In this document: positions 17,333 to 27,139 of the stretch, piece after piece
Layout of the letters: the number at the start of each line of letters is the position of its first letter
Position numbering within the stretch: the first letter of the stretch is position 1
Source: Pseudomonadota bacterium
GTDB taxonomy: Bacteria > Pseudomonadota > Alphaproteobacteria > Rhizobiales > Hyphomicrobiaceae
NCBI GenBank assembly: GCA_018242295.1
Contig: JAFECE010000009.1
Span: 62,001 to 126,000 of the forward strand
Length of the DNA stretch: 64,000 nucleotides
Direction: 5' to 3'
Made by a program: the position numbers and the translations under genes
Notes under the pieces: generated by a model
Told to the model about the DNA's origin: nothing
Database searches by the model: none
Seen by the model: the letters and a program-made list of their open reading frames with translations, nothing else

Positions 17333-18778
17333 TCACTTCGTCTCTTCGGGCTGGCGATTGTAGATGTCGTCGGTCCGCATGATGTCGTCTTCGCCGAGAT
17401 ACGAGCCAATCTGCACTTCGATGATTTCGACCGGAACCTTGCCCGGGTTCTGCAGGCGGTGCCACTGCGTCGCAAATATATAGACGCTTTCGTTCTCGCG
17501 AACGAGTTGCTCCTTCTCGCCGATCGAAACCTGCGCCGTTCCCTGCACGACGATCCAGTGCTCCGAGCGGTGATGATGCATTTGCATGGAGAGCTTGCCG
17601 CCGGGCTTCACATGCAGAAGCTTCACTTGAAAGCGCGGCCCGATGTTGAGCGTCTCGAAATAGCCCCATGGCCGGTAGTTCCGGAGGTGCTGCTCCTGCT
17701 CCTTGCGGTTCGATTGCTTCAGCCGCTGCACGATCTTCGAAACGTCCTGCGCCCGGCCCTTGTCGGCGACCAGTAGCGCGTCAGGCGTGTTGACGATGAC
17801 GAGATCGTTGACGCCGAGCGTCGACACCATCGCGCGCTCGGAGTGCACGTAGCACCCCGACGTGTCCTCGAGCACCGCTTCGCCCCGGATGAAGTTGCCC
17901 TTGTCGTCGCGGGGCGCAATTTCCCACAGCGACGACCACGAGCCAACATCGTTCCAGCCGACGTCCATCGGCAGAATCGCCGCCGCCCGCGTCTTCTCCA
18001 TCACCGCATAGTCGATCGAGATGTTGGGAGCCGCCGCAAAGCCATTGCGATCGAGGCGAAGGAAGCCGAGGTCTTCGGTCGCCCCGGCGAGAGCCGCGCG
18101 CGCCGCCTCGAGAATTTTCGGCTCCAGGCGCTCGATCTCCGAAAGATACGTCTTAGCGTTGAGCGCGAAGATTCCGCTGTTCCAGAAATAAGACCCGTCT
18201 GCGAGATAGCTCTCGGCCGTCGCGCGATTGGGCTTTTCGGCAAAGCTCTCGACGGTGAACGCGTGCCCGTCGAAACCCGGCAGCGCCGCACCGCGCTTGA
18301 TGTAGCCATAACCCGTGTGCGGCTCCGTCGGCTTGATGCCGAAGAGGACGAGTTTGCCGGTTGCCGCGACTTCAGCAGCGCGGCGGATGTTCTCCGCGAA
18401 CGCCGCCCCGTCTTCGATGACGTGGTCGGACGGCATCACCGCAAGGATGGCGTCCGGATCTTTCTGAAGCGCAATCAGCGCCGCCACCGCGATTGCGGGC
18501 GCGGTGTTGCGCGCGATGGGTTCGAGCACGATCGCACGCGGGTCGAGGCCCGCGCGTTCCAGTTCCTCGCGCACGAGAAAGCGATGATCGTTATTGCAAA
18601 GGAGGATGGGCCGCTCGAAGCCCGCCTGCGGCGGGAGCCTGCCGAGGGCCGTTCCGAGAAACGACGCGCTTTGGCCGTTGAAGAAGCGAATGAACTGTTT
18701 CGGGTACATCGCCCGCGAAAGCGGCCACAGCCGCGTGCCCGATCCGCCTGATAAAATGACTGGGTGAATATTGCTCAT
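17333..18778 (-). CDS. manC: Mannose-1-phosphate guanylyltransferase/mannose-6-phosphate isomerase
   Basis: This bifunctional enzyme makes GDP-mannose for exopolysaccharide or O-antigen. The 481-residue product has the nucleotidyltransferase start HPVILSGGSGTRLWPLSR and YPKQF. The C-terminal half is a cupin domain with VKPGGKLSMQMHHHRSEHWI and GTAQV, the type II isomerase site. No other sugar-nucleotide gene flanks it. A Wzc/Wzz-like gene lies about 6 kb away on the same strand and could belong to the same polysaccharide programme. Confidence 0.95.
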   Translation of the reverse strand: MSNIHPVILSGGSGTRLWPLSRAMYPKQFIRFFNGQSASFLGTALGRLPPQAGFERPILLCNNDHRFLVREELERAGLDPRAIVLEPIARNTAPAIAVAALIALQKDPDAILAVMPSDHVIEDGAAFAENIRRAAEVAATGKLVLFGIKPTEPHTGYGYIKRGAALPGFDGHAFTVESFAEKPNRATAESYLADGSYFWNSGIFALNAKTYLSEIERLEPKILEAARAALAGATEDLGFLRLDRNGFAAAPNISIDYAVMEKTRAAAILPMDVGWNDVGSWSSLWEIAPRDDKGNFIRGEAVLEDTSGCYVHSERAMVSTLGVNDLVIVNTPDALLVADKGRAQDVSKIVQRLKQSNRKEQEQHLRNYRPWGYFETLNIGPRFQVKLLHVKPGGKLSMQMHHHRSEHWIVVQGTAQVSIGEKEQLVRENESVYIFATQWHRLQNPGKVPVEIIEVQIGSYLGEDDIMRTDDIYNRQPEETK

Positions 18779-18938
18779 AAGGAATGATACCCCCCAAATC
18801 TAAAAGGATGATGTCCGGCCGCGCTCATGGAGCAAAGATATTAGGGAGAAGCCGTTCCGCTCCAAACGCCATTCTGACGCAACGTGTACGGCGGAAATGC
18901 CCAATTCGCATGGAAATCTTCCGCAAATCTTACTTCAA

Positions 18939-20918
18939 TCAGCCGATGGGACGGGTCAGCCGTTCCCTGAGCGACCGGAGTGCCTCGGAAGACGTTGCCG
19001 GCTTGTTTCCCGGCTGCGAGCCTTGAGCGTTGCCCGAGGGCAAGGGCGGCGGAGCCTCACGGCGCGGCAACGGCGCGCTGGTCCGTGGCGGCGAGACCGG
19101 CGACGAGCCGGAGTGAGGTAACAGCTGTTCACGAACCTCGGACTCGGCCGGGTGCGCGTGCGCAAGTGTGTGGAGGCCGAGCGCATCGGCCATCATCGCG
19201 AGATGCTGCGGCCCGTCGCCGGACGACGGAATTCCCGAAGCGCGCCAACGCTCGACGATTTGATCGAGGAAGCCTTCGTCGCCGAGCGACGTCTGCCACC
19301 GCTCGGAGAAATTCGCCGACGACGATTTCGGCAGCGCGCGTTTCGGCAATTCGTCGAATTTGATGCGAACGGGCAAAGCCATGCCGTCGCCGAACGCGAT
19401 GGCTTCGCGCTGGCCGAGCGAGGGCAGGAATTCGAGGAGCCCGGCGCCCGTATCGGCAACCGCCGACGCGACGATCTCCTGGTCGCGGTCGTTCGACATG
19501 CGCAGCGCAAAGACCGTATTGCACTGGGAAAGGATGGTCGGATCGATTTCGGCCGGACGCTGCGTGACGATGCACAGCGAAGCACCGTACTTGCGGCCTT
19601 CCTTTGCGATCTTGGCGATGGCGCGCTTGCACGGCTCGAAGCCAAGCGTCGAATTCACCGGAACATAGCGATGCGCCTCTTCGCACACGAGCGTCACCGG
19701 CACTTGTCCTTCGCTCCATAGCGCGAAGTCGAAGGTCATTCGGCACAGCACCGAGACGACGACGTTGACGACTTCCGACGGAATGCCGGTCAGCTCGAGG
19801 ATCGTAATCGGCTTGCTGTTGACTGGAACCCGGAAAATGCGTCCGAGAACTTGCGTCATGCCGTCGTAAACGGTCAGCGAGCCGAACATGAAGGCGTAAC
19901 GGCCGTCCTGCGAGATCGTCTCGATCCGGTGCTTCAATATCCGGTAGGGCGCGAGATCTTTTCTGTTCTCGAGCTTGCCGAGCCGTTCATCGATCAGCAG
20001 CAGAAGATCGGAAATGCGATAGGGAACGGGCGTGTCGACCGTAAAGCGGCTGGCATCGCCGAAGCCGCGGCGAAGCTTCGCCGGTTCCGACGAGCGGCTG
20101 CTGTTGTAGCGTGCCTTCGCGATCGGGATCACTTCCTGCAGGATCTCGATCTCGGCCTTCCGGTCGCCGTCGCCGACGAGAACTTCCTGGATTTCCTCAA
20201 ATGTCAGCAGCCAGTACGGAAGCTGCATGTTCCGCGGCGAGATCACCTCGGCCCACTCGCTGAACGCCGTGGCATACTCGTTGTGCGGATCGAGCAGAAC
20301 AATGTGGGCGTTCGGATTTTTTTCGACGATTGATCGAAGGATCAGCGCCGTCGTGCAGGATTTGCCGGTGCCGGTCGTGCCGAGGATCGCGAAGTGCTTG
20401 CCGAGCAGTTCGTCGACCCGCACCATTGCCGGGATCGAGCTATCCTGCCGGATGGAGCCGACGCGGACCATGGCTTCGCTATCGCCGCAGAATGTCGCCT
20501 CGAGCTCCGTCCGCAATGCAAGCCGCACGCGGTCGCCGAGCCCGGGATAGCCGCTGACGCCGCGGTTGAATCTCGGCGGCTTGCCTTCGCCGGCGCTGGT
20601 CAATTCGCCGACCATTCCGAGTTCCGCGATCCAGACTTCGCTGTCGCCTTCGCGCTGCGAGGGAACCGGAACGCTCAGCGCCGAAACGATGGCGAGGACG
20701 GTCGTACGTGCGGTCTCGATGGCGAGTAGCGTGCCCATTTCGGGCCGCCTGTCGGGCGAGCGCGCGCGCAGCTCGCCGGCGCCGTCAAGCAGAACGATCG
20801 CCTTCGATCCGGTGACCGAAACGATGCGCCCGATGGAGGCATTGGAGCCGCCGTTCAGTTGGTTCTGGTTGTGATTGCCTGACATTCCCATCCGGATCTC
20901 GGGCTCATTCACAGCCAT
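18939..20918 (-). CDS. HerA-like ATPase (DUF87) of unknown role
   Basis: The 659-residue protein is a hexameric-type ATPase of the HerA/FtsK class. An N-terminal beta domain ([18 protein letters not shown], the HAS-barrel type) precedes the ATPase core with Walker A GTTGTGKS (residues 180-187), LDPHNEYA, Walker [10 protein letters not shown] (409-417) and the late motif [17 protein letters not shown]. The last 70 residues are Pro/Ser-rich and probably disordered. HerA usually works with the NurA nuclease in archaea or Sir2-type effectors in bacterial defence; none is nearby. Instead its start overlaps the end of a histidine kinase gene by 14 bases. Another possible start is the ATG at 20885. 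Confidence 0.85.
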   Translation of the reverse strand: MAVNEPEIRMGMSGNHNQNQLNGGSNASIGRIVSVTGSKAIVLLDGAGELRARSPDRRPEMGTLLAIETARTTVLAIVSALSVPVPSQREGDSEVWIAELGMVGELTSAGEGKPPRFNRGVSGYPGLGDRVRLALRTELEATFCGDSEAMVRVGSIRQDSSIPAMVRVDELLGKHFAILGTTGTGKSCTTALILRSIVEKNPNAHIVLLDPHNEYATAFSEWAEVISPRNMQLPYWLLTFEEIQEVLVGDGDRKAEIEILQEVIPIAKARYNSSRSSEPAKLRRGFGDASRFTVDTPVPYRISDLLLLIDERLGKLENRKDLAPYRILKHRIETISQDGRYAFMFGSLTVYDGMTQVLGRIFRVPVNSKPITILELTGIPSEVVNVVVSVLCRMTFDFALWSEGQVPVTLVCEEAHRYVPVNSTLGFEPCKRAIAKIAKEGRKYGASLCIVTQRPAEIDPTILSQCNTVFALRMSNDRDQEIVASAVADTGAGLLEFLPSLGQREAIAFGDGMALPVRIKFDELPKRALPKSSSANFSERWQTSLGDEGFLDQIVERWRASGIPSSGDGPQHLAMMADALGLHTLAHAHPAESEVREQLLPHSGSSPVSPPRTSAPLPRREAPPPLPSGNAQGSQPGNKPATSSEALRSLRERLTRPIG

Positions 20919-21783
20919 TGGAATTAATGGACTGGGTATCGACCGCGCTTACGCTGTTCCGGCCGGGAAGGTCGATGACGACCTCGGTGCCCGTGCCCTT
21001 GCTCGAACGGAGTTCGACCGACCCCCCATGCAGCTCGACGAGCGCTTTGGCGATCGGCAATCCGAGGCCCGCGCCCTCGCGCCAGCGCGAACGGCCGCCG
21101 TCCACCTGTCCGAAGGGCGTCATCGCGATTTTGATTTCTTCGTCCGTCATTCCGACCCCGCTGTCGCGAATGGCGATGATGACGCCGCCGTTGTTGGTCC
21201 GCCGTGCACTGACGTCCACGGTGCCGTCCGCCGGCGTGAACTTCAGCGCGTTGGAAATAATGTTCGTGAAGATCTGGCGCAGCTTTTCGGCGTCGCCTCG
21301 GATGGGCTGCAGATCGGGCGCTATTGCGAACCGCAAATCGACGTGCGCCTCGGTGGCCATCATCCGGAACGCGCTGATGCTGCCGGCGAGGATCTCACCG
21401 ACATTAACCTCGCGCGCATCGAGCGCATATTTTCCGCTCTGAATTTTAGAGATATCGAGAATATCGTTGATGACGGAGAGCAGCTGCCCCGCTGCATCCT
21501 GGATGAGCGTCGCGTACTCGACGATCTCCTTATCGGGCAGGCGCCGCAGGTGATGCTGCGTCAGGAGCTTCGAAAATCCGATGACGGTATTCAGCGGCGT
21601 CCTGAGCTCATGGCTCATGTTGGCGATGAACTCGGATTTCACTTTACCGGCGAGTTCCGCCTCGATACGCGCCGATTGCTCTGCAATGACCGCGCGATGA
21701 CGCAACACGGCATCGCTCAAAAGCGTGGCATACTCATTCATCAAGGAGTTGGATTTGGCGTTTCCAACTGATCCAAAAATCAT
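20905..21783 (-). CDS. Soluble sensor histidine kinase
   Basis: The 292-residue protein has a short coiled N-terminus, the phosphoacceptor motif [11 protein letters not shown] (His58), the N box [11 protein letters not shown], and G boxes DSGVGMT and [18 protein letters not shown]. There is no membrane segment and no recognisable PAS or GAF sensor, so the input must come through the first 45 residues or a partner protein. No response regulator is adjacent. It is co-transcribed with, and overlaps, the HerA-like ATPase gene, making that protein the obvious candidate partner. Confidence 0.88.
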   Translation of the reverse strand: MIFGSVGNAKSNSLMNEYATLLSDAVLRHRAVIAEQSARIEAELAGKVKSEFIANMSHELRTPLNTVIGFSKLLTQHHLRRLPDKEIVEYATLIQDAAGQLLSVINDILDISKIQSGKYALDAREVNVGEILAGSISAFRMMATEAHVDLRFAIAPDLQPIRGDAEKLRQIFTNIISNALKFTPADGTVDVSARRTNNGGVIIAIRDSGVGMTDEEIKIAMTPFGQVDGGRSRWREGAGLGLPIAKALVELHGGSVELRSSKGTGTEVVIDLPGRNSVSAVDTQSINSNGCE

Positions 21784-22041
21784 AACGCGAAACCCAAGGC
21801 ACAGCCTGTAGCGGATTCAATCTAGGGGCGAGTAGCTAACTCAAGGTTAATCCAAGAACCGTGAAAACGACGGCGCGCCGCAGCAAATCGTCGGCCTTTT
21901 AGAAAAATTTCTTGAATTTTCCGGCGGCTACAATTCGCGGTTGCGAGGTTTGCCCAGACGGGGCGTCGGAAGCGCGCACCCCAGGTCTCGCCGGGCTCGC
22001 TTCGCCGGCGCCACAAGCCCTAATCAAGTTCTGTAAAAATT

Positions 22042-22788
22042 TTAGCGCATTATGAATTTGAACGGCTGGGTAAACGCCAGCGGCTTGATGCTGATCTCCG
22101 GCGGGATCGGCGGAAACGGTGCCGCCCGGTCGAGGGCCGCGGTTGCCGCTTCATCCAAAAGCTTCGAACCCGAGCTTGTGGCGACTTCCTTCGACAGCAG
22201 CCTGCCGTCGATGTCGACCGTGAATCTCATCACCACGGTACCGGCGACGGACGACCGCGGATTGATCTTCGCCCGCTGCACGTGATCGTTGATCTGGCCG
22301 AGATAGCGGCCGAACGCCTTGGCATCGCCGCCCGATTTCGCTTCGCCCGAACTCTGTTCAGTCACGATGGCGACCTGTTCCGGCTGCGACTTGGTCTCGA
22401 CGACCTGCGGCTCCGGCGGCGGAGCATCCGGGGGCGGCGGCTCATCCGTCTTCACCGTTTCGGACTGGACCTCGCTCGCATCCGACGTGATGACGTCGCG
22501 AAGCTCGTCAGGCTTGACCTCCTCGGGCGGCTTGACGTGCTGCTCCTGGATCGGAACGATCTCGCTCGTCTCGATGGTTTCCATCGCGTCGCCGAGCTTC
22601 GAAATGCCCTCGCTCGCAATGCCCTGTTGGACGAGAACGACGTCCATGCCCTTGCCGAGATCGAGAGCCTCGATATTGGAATTCTGCAGTTCCGGTAGCA
22701 CGGCGTAGCCGATCGTGCCGTGAATGACCACGGACAGCAGAACAGCAATCGCTCGCAACGCATTCATTCCGGCGGCTCTCGGCATCAA
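22042..22788 (-). CDS. tonB: Energy transducer TonB
   Basis: TonB couples the proton motive force to outer-membrane receptors. The 248-residue protein has an N-terminal anchor ([21 protein letters not shown], including the conserved His), an acidic and proline-rich spacer with [13 protein letters not shown], and a TonB C-terminal domain ([19 protein letters not shown] through FPPIPPEI). The start overlaps the exbD stop as ATGA. It is the last gene of a four-gene minus-strand run. Confidence 0.92.
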   Translation of the reverse strand: MMPRAAGMNALRAIAVLLSVVIHGTIGYAVLPELQNSNIEALDLGKGMDVVLVQQGIASEGISKLGDAMETIETSEIVPIQEQHVKPPEEVKPDELRDVITSDASEVQSETVKTDEPPPPDAPPPEPQVVETKSQPEQVAIVTEQSSGEAKSGGDAKAFGRYLGQINDHVQRAKINPRSSVAGTVVMRFTVDIDGRLLSKEVATSSGSKLLDEAATAALDRAAPFPPIPPEISIKPLAFTQPFKFIMR

Positions 22789-23234
22789 TTCTTGGCGGTC
22801 GCTCCTGATGGCGACGGTTGCGACAGCAGCGAGACACGGGCGAAGCCCGACTCTCCAACCCGTCCCAACAGCTCCATCACGTCGCCGTAAGCAATCTTCC
22901 TGTCGGCGCGGACATAGACGATGCCGTCACCCTCGCTCGACTTGATCTGCATGAGACGGGAAACGAGCGACTCGCGCGTCACTTCCTCGTCGCGGATGTA
23001 CAGCTTGCCGTCCGGCGCCAGCGAAACGACCATCGGTTTTTTCTGCGCCCCGAGCTTCGAGGCAGATGTCTTAGGCAGATCGAGGGGCACGCCCTGCACC
23101 ATCAACGGCGCCGCGACCATGAAGATGATCAGCAGCACGAGCATCACGTCGACGAACGGCGTGACGTTGATCTCGGCGAGAGGTTTGTAAGTATCGCCGT
23201 CTTCGCCGGACGAACTGCCAACGGACATTCCCAT
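22785..23234 (-). CDS. exbD: Biopolymer transport protein ExbD
   Basis: ExbD/TolR proteins form the proton channel with ExbB. The 149-residue product has [20 protein letters not shown], containing the membrane aspartate needed for proton translocation, followed by a periplasmic domain. Its ATG overlaps the exbB stop by one base (23234), and its own stop overlaps tonB, so translation is coupled through the operon. Confidence 0.95.
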   Translation of the reverse strand: MGMSVGSSSGEDGDTYKPLAEINVTPFVDVMLVLLIIFMVAAPLMVQGVPLDLPKTSASKLGAQKKPMVVSLAPDGKLYIRDEEVTRESLVSRLMQIKSSEGDGIVYVRADRKIAYGDVMELLGRVGESGFARVSLLSQPSPSGATAKN

Positions 23235-23896
23235 CAGTTCACACCCTCAACGCCACGACGGGAAAGCGTCCGCGCCAAATTGACGATGGCAGGCGTAACG
23301 CGGTCCGACGCCCTGCCGAGCGCAACCGTGATCTGGTTGTAGAAGATGACGGCCGGGATTGCGGCGGCGAGACCAACGGCCGTTGCGAACAGCGCTTCGG
23401 CGATGCCGGGCGCGACGACGGCCAAGCTCGTGTCTTTCTGCTGCGCGATCGCCGTGAACGAATTCATGATGCCCCAGACGGTGCCGAACAATCCGATGAA
23501 CGGCGCGGCCGATCCGAGCGTCGCGAGAAACGGCAAGCCCTGTTCAATGCTCTTCAGCTTGCGCTTGACGGCGCCGCGCATGGCCGTCTCGAGACGGTCG
23601 CGAACTTCGCCTGACGAAGCGTCCGAGTTTTCTGCCCACTCCGTACGGGCGGCATCGCCCACGGCGCCGACGAGGCTGCTCGCGCGGCCTGCAGGAAGAG
23701 TAGCGGAAGCGCCGCCCTTTTCGAGAGTGCCGATCTCGCGATTGACGAGCCACACCCTGATGAGCTTCTCGAAGGCCATGGCCCAGCACACGACGGAGGC
23801 GAGCAACAGCCCAATGATGATGCACTTCACGACGATATCGGCATGTTGGAAGAGGCCGAGGATCGACAAGTCTCTTCCGGTAATTTCTTCAGTCAT
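23234..23896 (-). CDS. exbB: MotA/TolQ/ExbB proton channel protein
   Basis: The 220-residue protein has three hydrophobic segments (about 20-42, 120-145 and 165-188) and the family core [25 protein letters not shown] with [20 protein letters not shown]. With TonB next door, the ExbB assignment is better than TolQ, although TolQ-like sequence features are shared. It lies 15 bases downstream of a small secreted-protein gene in the same operon. Confidence 0.93.
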   Translation of the reverse strand: MTEEITGRDLSILGLFQHADIVVKCIIIGLLLASVVCWAMAFEKLIRVWLVNREIGTLEKGGASATLPAGRASSLVGAVGDAARTEWAENSDASSGEVRDRLETAMRGAVKRKLKSIEQGLPFLATLGSAAPFIGLFGTVWGIMNSFTAIAQQKDTSLAVVAPGIAEALFATAVGLAAAIPAVIFYNQITVALGRASDRVTPAIVNLARTLSRRGVEGVN

Positions 23897-23911
23897 CGGG
23901 CGGTCACCGCG

Positions 23912-24370
23912 TTACTTTGAAAGTTGCACGTTCGTGAGAGTCGACGTCTTGAGGTTATCGAGGCAGCCGGAAACCGCACCGCCTTCAGCCTTGCATTCCA
24001 TTACGTCGTTGATGAGGAGCGAGCCGATTTTATCGCACTGGATTCCGTCGATCTCGAAGAGCTTCACGGATTTCTTCTTAGGCTTGAGCGGCGCCAGATC
24101 GATGGAAAAGCGCTTGCCGATAACGCCATCTGTCTGAAACAGAACGAGATCGATCTTGAACGACTGATAGGCCGTTTCGGCCGGATTATTGACGACCATG
24201 TAGGCTCGGCAGCCCTTCTCTGAAGCCTCGAGCTTGTTCAATTCTACGTGGGTTCCGGACGTCGAGGCCGCCGGCGTTTGCGCAGGATCAGCAACAACCT
24301 GTGACGCGAATGCACCGATCGGCAAGGCGAGCGCTCCGGCCAGCCATGAATGTTTGGAAGTTCTGATCAC
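23912..24370 (-). CDS. Secreted protein leading the exbB-exbD-tonB operon, unknown function
   Basis: The 152-residue protein has a signal peptide (KHSWLAGALALPIGAFASQVVA). The mature part contains four cysteines (GCRAY, GIQCDK, VMECKA, SGCLDN), compatible with two disulfides in the periplasm. A beta-rich stretch resembles a fibronectin-like or immunoglobulin-like fold, with YQSFKIDLVLFQTDGVIGKR, but I cannot name a domain. It is separated from exbB by 15 bases, so it is almost certainly co-transcribed. A role in TonB-dependent uptake is inferred only from this position. Confidence 0.75.
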   Translation of the reverse strand: MIRTSKHSWLAGALALPIGAFASQVVADPAQTPAASTSGTHVELNKLEASEKGCRAYMVVNNPAETAYQSFKIDLVLFQTDGVIGKRFSIDLAPLKPKKKSVKLFEIDGIQCDKIGSLLINDVMECKAEGGAVSGCLDNLKTSTLTNVQLSK

Positions 24371-24690
24371 GCGATGACCTATTCTTATCGAAAGGATGTC
24401 GGATTTCCGAAACGCGTGTAGCGACTTTACCCGCCGGTTGCCAGTGTGAAATTCGTAAGATTAGTAGGTTGAGTTCAGCCCGTGGGAATTTGATTTAGAA
24501 CAGTTTTCAGGTGCCGCCAAATGACAATCCGAGTGCCGGATTTTGCAATCGCACCGCGTCGAGAATTTTTCCTGAGCAGTTAGGAAAAACTTCCCAAAAC
24601 CAGAATTTCATCACCCTCTACGGAAGGTCGTTTTGCGCGCTGTAAATCGGCCGCCAATCCATTTCGGATGGTTGTGGTGTCGATGCAATC
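24371..24690. promoter_or_regulatory. Upstream region of the TonB operon with a weak Irr-like box
   Basis: The 320-base gap precedes the secreted-protein/exbB/exbD/tonB operon and must contain its promoter. At 24494-24510 the sequence TTTAGAACAGTTTTCAG resembles the iron-control element (TTTAGAA, short spacer, TTCTAAA), but the right half matches poorly. No gene or repeat is visible elsewhere in the gap. Confidence 0.3.
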
Positions 24691-26343
24691 TTAGGCGGCG
24701 CGCTCGATTGTCGATATGCGGGCAGCTCGGCGGATCTCGTCAAAAATCGCGGCGAAGCTCATGATGCCGGTGGCCTGATCCTCGGCGACATCCGTCAGCA
24801 CTGCGCCGACGACTTTCTTCTGATTGGCCTCGAGCAACGTCAGCGCCTTTCGCGCGAGCGATTGCGGTGTCCGGTGCCAGGCGGTCAGAAACACGATGTC
24901 GTCGGCAAGTTCCGCAAGCACGCGCGCGTCCGAAATCGGCAGCAACGGCGGCGCCGAGAGCACGATGATCGGGAAGCGCGATTTGAGGCCGGTGATCGCG
25001 CTCGAAAACTCCAGAGAGCGGATGGCGGTCGGCACCGCGAGCGGAATGGGTGCGGGTCCGGAAGCAGGCAAGAAATGCAGCCCCGTGAGGCAATCGCGAA
25101 GGATAGCGTCTTCGATCGGCGCCCGTGCCGCGATTTGATTGAGAAGCCCGCCGGAAGTCTGCGGCGTCAGCTCGCGCGTCAGGCCCTTGCCGCGAAAATC
25201 GCAATCGACGAGGAGCGTCTGCAGAGCTGAGACAGCGAAATAGTGCGCGATGTTCGACGCGAATATTTCCGAGCCTTCATCAGGCAGCGCCGACGCGACC
25301 AAAATCACGCGCCCAGTGGCATGCTCAGTCTCATGTGCAGTCTCTTCCCTTTTACGCTGTCCGAGTTCGTTGCAGACCTTCCGGACCGCGTCGGCGTAAA
25401 TGCCCTGAGGCTCGGCGACAATCATCCGCGCGCCGCGGGCGCTCGCCAACGGATCGCTCGGCGGCGCCATCGCGGGGATGGAGATCATGTGCGGACAGGC
25501 GAGCGTCTTCTCGACCTTCCGCGTGCGTAGCAGCGCTTCGCGTTCGAGCCATAGCGCAAGCATGATGGTAAGCAGCAGCGCCGATCCGCCGGTAATCGCG
25601 ACGATGCGGATGCGCTTCGGCCCTGCAGCGCGAACGTGTGGACTTGCCGTGGTGACAATGCGTGGACCCGCGAAGGTCACGGCCGAGCCGTACTTCTCGA
25701 CAAGCGATGAAAACATCCGCTCCGAAGCGGTGAGTTCACCCGGCTTGCGCACGGCCACGGCGGCTTTCGCAATAGGCGATGGTCTCTGCGCCAGAAATTG
25801 GTTCGCGATGGCATTGGCGATCCGCGCGGATTTTGCGCCATCGGCCGACGTAAAGTGCACGTCGACGAGAAACGTGCTGCGCACGCGGCTGATGCTGAGC
25901 CTATTCAAAATCGCCGCGCGAAGGTCTTCCCCTGGAGCCGGGCTGCGGAAAAGCGCCATGACCCGCGAGAACATCGATCGCTTGTTGAACTCGGGATCGT
26001 CCGCAAGATGCAGCTCGGCGGCGACGGCATCGAGGATCGACGCCGATTGCAGGAATTCCATTTGCGTCTCGATCTCCTTCCGCTCCGCTTCCGAGGCGAG
26101 CGTATCGGATGATGCCGCGTCGTCTTCGACGGTCGGGGTCGGAGCCTTCCGCAGCGGATCCGTCTGGATCATGGCCGAGGCGGTATATCGATCGGGAATG
26201 ACAGCGACGATGGCGGCAGCAAAGAGCGCGGCGGCGAGGGGCACGCAGGCGACAGCCCTGGCGCGCTTGACGACGGCCGAACGGGCACCCGAAAGCCCGA
26301 AACGGGTTCCTCGCTTTGCCGTAGGTGCCGCTTGTTGGTCCAT
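24691..26343 (-). CDS. Wzc/Wzz-like polysaccharide protein with a degenerate kinase domain
   Basis: The 550-residue protein has two membrane helices (about 32-50 and 246-266) flanking a periplasmic chain-length (Wzz-type) domain, then a cytoplasmic BY-kinase-like domain. The domain layout is that of Wzc/ExoP regulators of exopolysaccharide assembly. The active-site motifs are lost: the Walker A position reads SALPDEGSEIFA (351-362) without the Lys-Ser/Thr pair, and the Walker B position reads VLSAPP (461-466), where the family has an Asp. Walker A' (LLVDCDFRG) survives. There is no tyrosine-rich tail. It is therefore probably kinase-dead. Confidence 0.85.
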   Translation of the reverse strand: MDQQAAPTAKRGTRFGLSGARSAVVKRARAVACVPLAAALFAAAIVAVIPDRYTASAMIQTDPLRKAPTPTVEDDAASSDTLASEAERKEIETQMEFLQSASILDAVAAELHLADDPEFNKRSMFSRVMALFRSPAPGEDLRAAILNRLSISRVRSTFLVDVHFTSADGAKSARIANAIANQFLAQRPSPIAKAAVAVRKPGELTASERMFSSLVEKYGSAVTFAGPRIVTTASPHVRAAGPKRIRIVAITGGSALLLTIMLALWLEREALLRTRKVEKTLACPHMISIPAMAPPSDPLASARGARMIVAEPQGIYADAVRKVCNELGQRKREETAHETEHATGRVILVASALPDEGSEIFASNIAHYFAVSALQTLLVDCDFRGKGLTRELTPQTSGGLLNQIAARAPIEDAILRDCLTGLHFLPASGPAPIPLAVPTAIRSLEFSSAITGLKSRFPIIVLSAPPLLPISDARVLAELADDIVFLTAWHRTPQSLARKALTLLEANQKKVVGAVLTDVAEDQATGIMSFAAIFDEIRRAARISTIERAA

Positions 26344-26511
26344 CGTTCCGTAAAGCCGGTGAAAACCGTTCGCCGAAGGCGTTCGTCCGCGAGCCGCGAA
26401 AGCCGACTCACTCGGCTATTGTCAGGATCAATTATGAACAGGGCGTTTTTGGTTAACACTTGTCCGTGCGATACGTGCATCAGCAACGGTCCCGCGATAC
26501 CTATCAAGGTC

Positions 26512-26537
26512 GTCATCCCCGCCTACGCGGGGATGAC
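26512..26537. repeat. Short REP-like palindrome
   Basis: A hairpin of ATCCCCGC and GCGGGGAT, extended by outer GTC/GAC pairs, lies in the gap before a minus-strand gene end. The same core heads the elements at 43044 and 50348. Confidence 0.7.
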
Positions 26538-26556
26538 GGGGGGAGTGGGTCCGGCG

Positions 26557-26946
26557 CTACCTGAGCGAGAGTTTCGCGCCGCCCTCGTGCACGTCATAGG
26601 CGCAGCGGGCGCTACCGGAGCCGGTCGTGGCGGTCAGGATGAGGTGCGGATCACGAAAGCGCTGGGTCCAGAGCGGGTTTTGCGTATCCCAGATCGCGAC
26701 GTTGATATCGGGATTGCCGATGACGGCCTCGATCGACGAAGCCGGTCCCCAAGAAACTGTCGAGGCAACCGTCGCATCGTCGCGCGCCCCGGCCGGGCGC
26801 TTCGGAGCATTCCGCCGGCACACCTCGATAGCGCGCTCGCGATAGGCTTCGATCACGGCTTCGCCCATGGCGGTGCGATAGGCGTGGTCCTGATACCAGA
26901 CCTTGGCAGCAGCGAGCAGGAGTAAGCCAAGCAGAATCTTACGCAT
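26557..26946 (-). CDS. Membrane-anchored protein of unknown function
   Basis: The 129-residue protein begins MRKILLGLLLLAAAKVWYQD, a single N-terminal anchor or uncleaved signal. The rest is soluble, with two cysteines (VCRRNA, ARCAYD) and a central NPDINVAIWDTQNPLW segment. I chose the ATG at 26946; the longer frame upstream is an extension with no family character. It is divergent from hprA. I recognise no domain. Confidence 0.65.
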   Translation of the reverse strand: MRKILLGLLLLAAAKVWYQDHAYRTAMGEAVIEAYRERAIEVCRRNAPKRPAGARDDATVASTVSWGPASSIEAVIGNPDINVAIWDTQNPLWTQRFRDPHLILTATTGSGSARCAYDVHEGGAKLSLR

Positions 26947-27139
26947 GACGAGTGTCTCGGACGAGAAGGCGGGCCAACGGCTGGCGAAGCGCCATTCTGG
27001 CCCCTCTTGGTGAAAAAAGCGTTTCGCTTCGGCCGGTTGCGGTGCAGTGCAGCGGCGTACCGGGCTTGTCAGGACCGCCCTGGTCGGGCACAAGCGGTGC
27101 CTGCGATCAACGTCCGATCTCCCGGAGAACACTCATCCA

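Noticed and set aside
18939-21783. HerA/histidine kinase pair as a known anti-phage system
   Set aside because: Known HerA defence systems pair with Sir2, DUF4297 or similar effectors; none is encoded nearby and no other defence gene is in the window.
23912-24370. Twin-arginine signal for the TonB operon leader protein
   Set aside because: There is no RR motif in its N-terminus; it looks like an ordinary Sec signal.
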